64,000 bases of DNA from Ectothiorhodospiraceae bacterium (lineage in GTDB: Bacteria; Pseudomonadota; Gammaproteobacteria; HK1): contig JACKNM010000006.1 in the NCBI GenBank assembly GCA_024234875.1, positions 305,543-369,542 on the forward strand, in the 5' to 3' direction. Every line of letters begins with the position of its first letter. Within the stretch, counting starts at the first letter, position 1. The position numbers and the translations under genes were made by a program. Shown piece by piece: positions 58,022-64,000 of this stretch. The notes under the pieces were generated by a model. It ran no database searches, had not been told where the DNA came from, and saw only the letters and a program-made list of their open reading frames with translations.

Positions 58022-58525
58022 TCAGCTCGCCTGGCGTTGGGCCTTGAGAGCGCGCTTCTGGATGCGGCTACGCTTGAGCTGGGACAGATAGTCGACGAAC
58101 AGCTTGCCCTCGAGATGGTCCATCTCGTGCTGGATGCAGACCGCGAGCAGGTCCTCGGCCTCGCGCTCGAACGGCTCGCCGTTGCGGCCGAGCGCACGCA
58201 CCCGGATGCGTGATGCGCGCCGCACGTTGTCGTAGACGCCGGGCACGGAGAGGCATCCCTCCTCGGTCTCGATGTCGCCGTCGGTCGCCAGCAGCTCGGG
58301 ATTGATCAGCACCAGCGGCTCGTCGCGCGCGTCGGACACGTCGATGGTGATGACCCGCAACGCGACGTTCACCTGCGTCGCCGCGAGGCCGATACCGGGG
58401 GCGTCGTACATCGTCTCCAGCATGTCGTCGACGAGCTTGCGGACCGTGTCGTCGACCTGCGCCACCGGCAGGGCGCGATTGCGTAGCCGGGGGTCGGGGA
58501 AGTGGAGGATTTCGAGCTTGGCCAT
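58022..58525 (-). CDS. def: Peptide deformylase
   Basis: Metalloenzyme that removes the N-formyl group from nascent proteins; 167 residues (E. coli 169). The three conserved motifs are present: GIGLAATQVN, EEGCLSVPGV with the metal cysteine, and QHEMDHLEGKLFVDYLS with the HExxH histidines and glutamate. Divergent from the LysM gene, with 244 bp between the starts. Confidence 0.97.
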   Translation of the reverse strand: MAKLEILHFPDPRLRNRALPVAQVDDTVRKLVDDMLETMYDAPGIGLAATQVNVALRVITIDVSDARDEPLVLINPELLATDGDIETEEGCLSVPGVYDNVRRASRIRVRALGRNGEPFEREAEDLLAVCIQHEMDHLEGKLFVDYLSQLKRSRIQKRALKAQRQAS

Positions 58526-58657
58526 ACCTGCTACGTTTGTTTCTCGGTCCGCAACGGCCGGGAGTATACCTCAGCCGAGTCCCCCGGCGGCGGCCTCGGC
58601 GTCTCGCCCGCCGACCGCCCGAGGATTCGACTCTGCTTCAAGTCCGGCCGAATTTAC

Positions 58658-58687
58658 TTGGATTTTCAGAATCGTATTGCCTATATT
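58658..58687 (+). promoter_or_regulatory. Promoter of the LysM gene
   Basis: TTGGAT (58658-58663), 18-bp spacer TTTCAGAATCGTATTGCC, TATATT (58682-58687), in a conspicuously AT-rich island of the def/lysM gap. Start near 58694, leader about 75 nt. 16 of 18 spacer bases are identical to the promoter at 7233-7262. Confidence 0.65.
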
Positions 58688-58769
58688 TACACCATTTCCA
58701 CAGGTTCCGGCCCGCGGACGCTGGTCCGTGGCGCGGCGCCGGCGTCAATCGACTGGAGAAGACAACGCC

Positions 58770-59957
58770 ATGGGACGACTCGCGCGATCGGCGCTCTTGC
58801 TCGCGTTTGCCCTGACCGCGGTGGCGGCCAGTCAGGCAGCCACCCTGAGCCCGGGGCATCCCAGCCGATACGTGGTGCAGAAGGGCGACACACTGTGGGA
58901 CATCTCCGGGCGCTTCCTGAGCGAGCCGTGGCGCTGGCCCGAGGTGTGGGAGGCGAACCCCCAGATCAAGAACCCGCACCTCATCTATCCCGGAGACGAG
59001 GTGGTGCTCGCGTACCGAGACGGCAAGCCGGTGCTGCGGGTGCGTCGCGGGCGTCCGACGGTGAAGCTGTCGCCGTCGGTGCGCGAGTCGGTTCTGGACG
59101 CCGCCATTCCCACCATCCCCTTCGACGCCATCCAGCAGTTCCTGGCCCGGCCGCTGGTGGTGACGGAGGACCAGCTCGCGGCCGCCCCCTACGTGGTGTC
59201 GGTCGGCCGCGAGGCGCTGATCGCGCGCCCGGGGGAGAAGTTCTACGCCCGCGGTATCGACGACGAGAGCCAGACCCGGTTCGCGGTCTATCGGCGCGGC
59301 CAGGTCTATACCAGCCCGGCGGCGCCGGGCGAGGTGCTGGGGCTCGAGGCGCTGCACGTCGGTGACGCGGTGCTCGACATCGCCGGCGATCCGGCAACGC
59401 TGGTGATGACCGGCACCGAGCGCGAGGTGCTGAACGGCGATCGCCTGATGCCGGTGGAGGACGACCTCTACGACCGCCACTTCCTGCCGCGGGCACCCTC
59501 GTCGGACGTGAACGGCCAGATCATCGCGGTGGTGGACGGGGTGACCCAGATCGGGCAGCACCAGATCGTGGTGCTCGACCTCGGAACCCGTGACGGCATC
59601 GAGGTGGGGCACGTGATGGCGGTCTATCAGCGTGGTGAGACGGTCGTCGACGAGCTGGTGCCGCCGAAGCCGCCCGCGGTCAAGGGCCGGACGGAGCTCG
59701 AGCTCGACCCGAAGCGTCAGGGTGGGTTCGACGGGCTGGTCGAGGCGATCGACGACTACGGCGTGACCCTGTCGAACAAGCTCGAGAAATGGGGGCGGCA
59801 ATTCAACCCCGCACCCGAGCCACACCAGCTGGTGAAGCTGCCCGACGAGCGCGCCGGCACGCTGATGGTGTTTCGCCCGTTCGAGCGCGTCAGCTACGCG
59901 CTGGTGATGGAGGCGACGCGGGCCATGCACGTCGAGGACACCGTCAGGAGCCCCTGA
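58770..59957 (+). CDS. Secreted LysM-domain protein
   Basis: A 395-residue exported protein. Signal peptide about 1-23 (LLLAFALTAVAASQAAT), one LysM peptidoglycan-binding module about 33-85 (YVVQKGDTLWDISGRFLSEP, IYPGDEVVLAY) with the WRWPEVWEANPQIKNPHLIY form. A long C-terminal region of mixed beta structure follows (about 100-395), matching LysM proteins that precede dprA in many gammaproteobacteria. No catalytic motif is visible, so it is probably a structural or regulatory wall protein. ATG 58770 has GGAGAA 9 nt upstream. Confidence 0.9.
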   Translation: MGRLARSALLLAFALTAVAASQAATLSPGHPSRYVVQKGDTLWDISGRFLSEPWRWPEVWEANPQIKNPHLIYPGDEVVLAYRDGKPVLRVRRGRPTVKLSPSVRESVLDAAIPTIPFDAIQQFLARPLVVTEDQLAAAPYVVSVGREALIARPGEKFYARGIDDESQTRFAVYRRGQVYTSPAAPGEVLGLEALHVGDAVLDIAGDPATLVMTGTEREVLNGDRLMPVEDDLYDRHFLPRAPSSDVNGQIIAVVDGVTQIGQHQIVVLDLGTRDGIEVGHVMAVYQRGETVVDELVPPKPPAVKGRTELELDPKRQGGFDGLVEAIDDYGVTLSNKLEKWGRQFNPAPEPHQLVKLPDERAGTLMVFRPFERVSYALVMEATRAMHVEDTVRSP

Positions 59958-60009
59958 CCGGCAGCGGCCGGGACGTCGCTCGGGCGGCCCGGCGGAACGA
60001 CCCTCGCCA

Positions 60010-60032
60010 CCGCCCGCGCTCGCCGCGGGCGG
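60010..60032 (+). terminator. Terminator-like hairpin after the LysM gene
   Basis: CCGCCCGCG - CTCGC - CGCGGGCGG, a perfect 9-bp GC stem with a 5-nt loop, 53 bp after the stop. No U-run follows. Nothing else is recognisable in the 250-bp LysM/dprA gap. Confidence 0.5.
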
Positions 60033-60207
60033 CGCTCGTTGCAAAGCACCATCCGCGGCCCGCATCCGCCCTGGTCTCGAGTCGCCGATCCCTCGAGCCC
60101 GCCGCCGACAGCGCGCGGCGCGCTGGCCGACGTCCGTGCCTTGCGGTGCTCCCCCGGTCAGCCGATGGTGTGCGCGGGGCTGGCGAGCCAGGGAAGGGCG
60201 GCGGCGG

Positions 60208-61338
60208 ATGGGCGGGCGATGGGCGGAGGACGGCGCGGCCGGGTGGCTGGCGCTGAATCGGGTGCCGGGGCTGCGGCCGGAGCGCGCACTCGCCTTGGTC
60301 GCCCACCTCGGCTCGCCGGCCGCGGTGCTCGCCGAGTCGTCGCGCGCACTGGCCGCGCTCGGCGTCGGTGCGGTGGCCCGCCGTGGCCTGCGCGCGCCGG
60401 ACCGCCGCGGCGTGGCCGAGGACCTCCTCTGGGTCGACGGACCCGGGCGCACCCTCCTCACCCATCCCGACGCGCGCTATCCGGGGTTGCTGCGCCAGAT
60501 CGCCGATCCGCCGCTCGTGCTCTTCGTCCACGGTCAGCCCGAGGTGCTCGGGCGCGCGGCGGTCGCCATCGTCGGCAGTCGGCGCCCGAGCGGTGGTGGG
60601 CGCCGCCACGCCGGGACCGTCGCCCGTGACCTGGCGGCGGCGGGAATCGTGGTGGTGAGCGGGCTCGCGCTCGGGGTCGATGCCGCCGCGCATGCAGGCG
60701 CGCTCGATGGCGGCGGTGCCACCGTGGCGGTCGCCGGCTGTGGTCCGGATCGGGTCTATCCGCGCGCCAACGCTGCGCTCGCGCAGCGCATCTGTAGTGG
60801 GGACGCGGGCGCCCTGGTGACCGAGTTCCCGGTCGGTGCTCCGCCGCGGCGGCGCCACTTTCCCCGCCGTAATCGCATCATCAGTGGGCTGTGCCTCGCC
60901 ACCGTGGTGGTCGAGGCCGGGCTTCGCAGCGGCTCCCTGGTGACCGCCCGGCTGGCGGGAGAGCAGGGGCGTGACGTCTTCGCGGTGCCCGGATCGATCG
61001 CGAACCCGCTGGCGCGCGGCTGTCACCGGCTGCTGCGTGAGGGGGCGGGGCTGGTGGAATCCGCGGCCGACATCCTGGCCGAGGTCGCCCCTGATCGCCT
61101 TCGACCCGACCGGGTCGCAGGTCGCGAACCTCCCGTCGGCGGCCACTCGGCAGCGCCGTCCGAGGGCGTCGCTCGGGTCCTCGAGGCCATTGGCCACGAC
61201 CCCGTCACATTCGAGGAATTGCTCTCGGAGCTTGCATTGACGCCCGGTGAGCTTTCCTCCATCCTCACTCGACTCGAGCTCCAGGGCTTCTTGGACGTGA
61301 CCCCCGGGGGCGAGCTCGTGCGACTCCCGGAAGGATGA
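60208..61338 (+). CDS. dprA: DNA-processing protein DprA (Smf)
   Basis: Loads RecA on incoming single-stranded DNA in natural transformation; 376 residues. An N-terminal helical region (about 8-75, LNRVPGLRPERALALV) precedes the Rossmann core (about 100-300): AIVGSRRPSGGGRRHAG, VVVSGLALGVDAAAHAGAL, VAGCGPDRVYPRAN, FPRRNRIISGL and VTARLAGEQGRDVFAVPGS. A winged-helix (about 320-372) closes the protein. ATG 60208 has GGGAAGGGCGG upstream. It is followed by smg 3 bp later. Confidence 0.95.
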   Translation: MGGRWAEDGAAGWLALNRVPGLRPERALALVAHLGSPAAVLAESSRALAALGVGAVARRGLRAPDRRGVAEDLLWVDGPGRTLLTHPDARYPGLLRQIADPPLVLFVHGQPEVLGRAAVAIVGSRRPSGGGRRHAGTVARDLAAAGIVVVSGLALGVDAAAHAGALDGGGATVAVAGCGPDRVYPRANAALAQRICSGDAGALVTEFPVGAPPRRRHFPRRNRIISGLCLATVVVEAGLRSGSLVTARLAGEQGRDVFAVPGSIANPLARGCHRLLREGAGLVESAADILAEVAPDRLRPDRVAGREPPVGGHSAAPSEGVARVLEAIGHDPVTFEELLSELALTPGELSSILTRLELQGFLDVTPGGELVRLPEG

Positions 61339-61341
61339 TCG

Positions 61342-61824
61342 ATGAAGCAGCAGAGCGTGCTCGACGTGCTCATGTACCTGTTCGAGCACTATCTGGAGAC
61401 CGAGGTCGAGATGGCTGTCGACCATCCCGAGGTGCGCGCCGAGCTGGTGCGGGCCGGGTTCTCCGAGGCGCGAGTGGGTGACGCGCTGAGCTGGCTCGAC
61501 GGCCTGTCCGAGGCAGCCCTCGACGCCGACGGCATGGAGCGTGCGAACGTCTCGAGCCTGCGCGTCTACACCCCGGAGGAGACCGAGCGGCTGGACGTCG
61601 AGTCGCGCGGGTTGTTGCTGTTCCTGGAGCAGGTCGGGGTGATCGATGCCCAGGCCCGCGAGCTCGTCGTCGACCGCGCTCTCGCTCTCGACACCGACGC
61701 GATCGGGGTCGAGCAGCTCAAGTGGGTGGTGCTGATGGTGCTCTTCAACCAGCCCGGGAGGGAATCCGACTACGCCTGGATGGAGGACTTCGTCTTCGAG
61801 CGCACCGCGGACCGGCTACACTGA
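61342..61824 (+). CDS. smg: Smg family protein (DUF494)
   Basis: A 160-residue cytoplasmic protein of the Smg/DUF494 family. It opens QQSVLDVLMYLFEHYLETEV and ends LFNQPGRESDYAWMEDFVFE, both conserved. It lies between dprA and topA as in E. coli and most gammaproteobacteria. Its function is unknown. ATG 61342 follows the dprA stop by 3 bp with AAGGA upstream. Confidence 0.95.
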   Translation: MKQQSVLDVLMYLFEHYLETEVEMAVDHPEVRAELVRAGFSEARVGDALSWLDGLSEAALDADGMERANVSSLRVYTPEETERLDVESRGLLLFLEQVGVIDAQARELVVDRALALDTDAIGVEQLKWVVLMVLFNQPGRESDYAWMEDFVFERTADRLH

Positions 61825-61867
61825 GCCGCGCTCCGGCGCCGCCGGCGGAGCCGGCACGCGAACCGCC

Positions 61868-61895
61868 TTCACGAATCGTACTCTCGCGGTAGACT
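61868..61895 (+). promoter_or_regulatory. Weak putative promoter of topA
   Basis: TTCACG, 16-bp spacer, TAGACT; 4 of 6 consensus bases in each box, about 80 nt before the topA ATG. Offered as the best candidate in the 152-bp smg/topA gap. Confidence 0.28.
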
Positions 61896-61976
61896 GCCCC
61901 GGCGGTCGTCGCGGGCAGCCCACAAGGGGCGGCCGCATGTGCGCCGTCCCACCACGTCATCGACACTCGGATCAGC

Positions 61977-64000
61977 ATGGGGAACAAGCTCGTCGTCGTC
62001 GAATCTCCGGCCAAGGCTCGGACGATCAAGAAGTATCTCGGCAAGGGCTTCGAGGTCCTGGCCTCGTACGGTCACGTGCGCGATCTGCGGCCGAAGGAGG
62101 GCGCGGTCGAGCCGGACAACGACTTCGAGATGCACTACGAGGCCATCGAGCGCAACGAGAAGCACGTGGCGGCGCTCGAGCGCGCGATGCGCAAGGCCGA
62201 CGGCCTGGTGCTCGCGACCGACCCCGACCGCGAGGGCGAGGCGATCGCCTGGCACGTGATGGAGGTCCTGCGCGAGCGCGAGGTGCTGGACGCGAAGCCG
62301 GTCGAGCGCGTGGTGTTCCACGAGATCACCCGGCGCGCGATCCAGGAGGCGATCGACCACGCGCGCAGCATCTCGATGGATCTCGTCAACGCGCAACAGG
62401 CGCGTCGAGCCCTCGACTACCTCGTGGGCTTCAATCTGTCGCCGTTGCTGTGGCGAAAGATCCGCCGCGGGCTGTCCGCCGGGCGGGTGCAGAGCCCGGC
62501 GCTGCGGATGATCGTGGAGCGCGAGGAGGAGATCGAGCGGTTCCAGCGGCGCGAGTACTGGACCATCGAGGTCGACCTCGAGCGCGACACCAATCAATTC
62601 CCCGGGCGCCTGACACACTTCCAGGGCGAGAAGCTCGCCCAGTTCAGCATCGAGGACGAGGTCCGGGCGCACGAGGTCCGTGACACCCTCGAAGGCCACG
62701 CCGCCGGGCGGCTGCGGGTTCTGAGCGTCGAGCGCAAGCAACGTCGGCGCAACCCTGCACCGCCCTTCATCACCTCCACGCTGCAGCAGGAGGCCGCGCG
62801 CAAGCTCGGGTTCACGGCTCAGCGCACCATGCGCATCGCGCAGCAGCTCTACGAGGGTGTGGAGACCGACGAGGGCTCGGTCGGCCTCATCACCTACATG
62901 CGTACGGACTCCACCACCCTGGCCGACGAGGCGGTCGCCGAGCTGCGGACCTTCATCGAGGAGCAGTACGGCAAGGAGAACGTGCCCGCGCGCCCGCGGG
63001 AGTTCAAGACCCGGGCGAAGAACGCGCAGGAGGCGCACGAGGCGGTACGCCCGACCTCGGTGGTGCGCACGCCGGAGGCGATGCAGTCGTTCCTGTCGAA
63101 GGAGCAGCACCAGCTCTACCAGCTCGTCTGGCGGCGCACCGTCGCTTGCCAGATGCAGCATGCCCTGATCAACACCGTCGCCGTCGACATGGGGTGCGGC
63201 GAGGCGGCGGCGCGGCCGCCGGTCGAGCGCGAGCCCGGTGTGTTCCGGGCCACCGGCTCCACCATCGCCAAGCCCGGATTCCTGCTCGTCTACGAGGAGG
63301 GAACCGACGACACGGCGGAGGACGGAGAGCGGCGACTGCCGGCGCTGGAGGAGGGGGACGTGGTCACGCTGCGGGCGATGCGGGCCGACCAGCACTTCAC
63401 CGAGCCGCCCCCGCGTTACTCCGAGGCATCGCTGATTCGCGCCCTGGAGGAGCACGGGATCGGACGCCCGTCGACCTACGCCGCGATCATCTCGACTCTG
63501 CTCTCGCGCGAGTACGTGGAGCTCGAGAGCCGGCGGTTCCGCCCGACCGACGTCGGGCGGCTGGTGAACAGCTTCGTCACCGAGCACTTCCGCGACTACG
63601 TCGATTACGACTTCACGGCGCGGCTCGAGGACGACCTGGACGCGATCTCGCGCGGCGAGCGTGGCTGGAAGCCGCTGATGGCGGACTTCTGGAAGACGTT
63701 CGCGGCCAAGGTGCACGACACCCAGACCGGGGTCACCCGCCGTGACGCCGCGCAGGCGCGCGACATCGGCGTCGACCCCGCGAGTGGGCGCCCGGTCACC
63801 GTGCGGATGGGGCGGTTCGGTCCGTACGTCCAGATCGGGACTCCGGAGGACGAGGACAAGCCACGTTTCGCCGGTCTGCGCCGCGACCAGCGGATGAACA
63901 CGATCACCCTGGAGGAGGCGCTGGCGCTGTTTCAGCTCCCGCGCGAGCTCGGCCAAACCTCGGAGGGGGAGCCGGTCTCGGTCAACATCGGCCGCTTCGG
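61977..64000 (+). CDS. topA: DNA topoisomerase I, 3' end missing
   Basis: Type IA topoisomerase that relaxes negative supercoils. The first 674 residues are in the window and the frame is open at its end. Toprim domain: LVVVESPAKARTIKKYLG and ATDPDREGEAIAWHVM with the metal aspartates. The active-site tyrosine is Y307 in GLITYMRTDSTTL, and TEPPPRYSEASLIRALEEHG follows. GRPVTVRMGRFGPYVQ begins the C-terminal accessory repeats; the remaining C-terminal domains (zinc-ribbon or repeat type) cannot be seen. ATG 61977 gives the canonical MGNKLVVVESPAKA start. Confidence 0.97.
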   Translation, partial: MGNKLVVVESPAKARTIKKYLGKGFEVLASYGHVRDLRPKEGAVEPDNDFEMHYEAIERNEKHVAALERAMRKADGLVLATDPDREGEAIAWHVMEVLREREVLDAKPVERVVFHEITRRAIQEAIDHARSISMDLVNAQQARRALDYLVGFNLSPLLWRKIRRGLSAGRVQSPALRMIVEREEEIERFQRREYWTIEVDLERDTNQFPGRLTHFQGEKLAQFSIEDEVRAHEVRDTLEGHAAGRLRVLSVERKQRRRNPAPPFITSTLQQEAARKLGFTAQRTMRIAQQLYEGVETDEGSVGLITYMRTDSTTLADEAVAELRTFIEEQYGKENVPARPREFKTRAKNAQEAHEAVRPTSVVRTPEAMQSFLSKEQHQLYQLVWRRTVACQMQHALINTVAVDMGCGEAAARPPVEREPGVFRATGSTIAKPGFLLVYEEGTDDTAEDGERRLPALEEGDVVTLRAMRADQHFTEPPPRYSEASLIRALEEHGIGRPSTYAAIISTLLSREYVELESRRFRPTDVGRLVNSFVTEHFRDYVDYDFTARLEDDLDAISRGERGWKPLMADFWKTFAAKVHDTQTGVTRRDAAQARDIGVDPASGRPVTVRMGRFGPYVQIGTPEDEDKPRFAGLRRDQRMNTITLEEALALFQLPRELGQTSEGEPVSVNIGRF

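Noticed and set aside
1..64000. tRNA, rRNA, CRISPR arrays, insertion sequences, prophage or attachment sites
   Set aside because: Scanned by eye for tRNA arm motifs, regularly spaced repeats, transposase or integrase signatures; only XerC, a housekeeping recombinase, was found. Small RNAs cannot be excluded without a covariance-model search.

Overview
The window is a gene-dense, very GC-rich stretch of a proteobacterial chromosome. Gene content and order point to a gammaproteobacterium: dapF-DUF484-xerC-hslVU-ubiE-ubiJ-ubiB, yibQ/ctpA/envC beside yibN-secB-gpsA, def-fmt-rsmB-DUF4390-ntrYX-trkAH divergent from lysM-dprA-smg-topA, and an MSHA-type pilus locus. NtrYX joined to fmt/rsmB/trkAH suggests a lineage outside the enterics (Chromatiales/Ectothiorhodospiraceae-like), but the exact taxon cannot be read from the sequence. 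I saw no rRNA, tRNA, CRISPR array, insertion sequence or prophage. No stretch longer than 300 bases lacks a gene.

Layout. 1-7.2 kb: the 3' end of nth, a CHASE2 adenylate cyclase, and an opposite-strand FHA / PP2C phosphatase / CHASE2-Ser/Thr-kinase operon. 7.3-22.9 kb: housekeeping genes for lysine and peptidoglycan precursors, chromosome dimer resolution, the HslVU protease, ubiquinone synthesis, envelope maintenance, protein export and phospholipid synthesis. 23.0-46.0 kb: an MSHA-type IV pilus system in three operons, mshI-mshI2-J-K-L-M-N, mshE-G-F and mshA-(O-oligosaccharyltransferase)-C-D-O-P. They are separated by a cupin / ACP-acyl-AMP ligase-acyltransferase / MFS insert and by thiD-rlmKL. 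46.1-48.4 kb: an XRE regulator, trmL, a class-1B-like dihydroorotate dehydrogenase and a TPR protein. 48.5-64 kb: trkH, trkA, ntrX, ntrY, DUF4390, rsmB, fmt and def on the minus strand, then a LysM protein, dprA, smg and topA (cut by the window end) on the plus strand.

The main new observation is regulatory. Each of the three pilus operons is preceded by the same promoter architecture, CTCAAG-N14/15-G(T/C)CGATA, which matches the flagellar sigma-28 (FliA) consensus. The pilus ATPase MshE also carries tandem MshEN-type (c-di-GMP-binding) motifs. Together these suggest a pilus transcribed with late flagellar genes and gated by c-di-GMP, which would suit surface sensing or attachment by a swimming cell. 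An O-oligosaccharyltransferase-like gene directly after the pilin suggests that the pilin is glycosylated.

A second regulatory observation: the CHASE2-kinase operon and the LysM-protein gene, about 51 kb apart and on opposite strands, have nearly identical promoters, including 16 of 18 spacer bases. Start sites were re-chosen from ribosome-binding sites, family alignments recalled from knowledge, and overlaps with neighbours. No database search was run.
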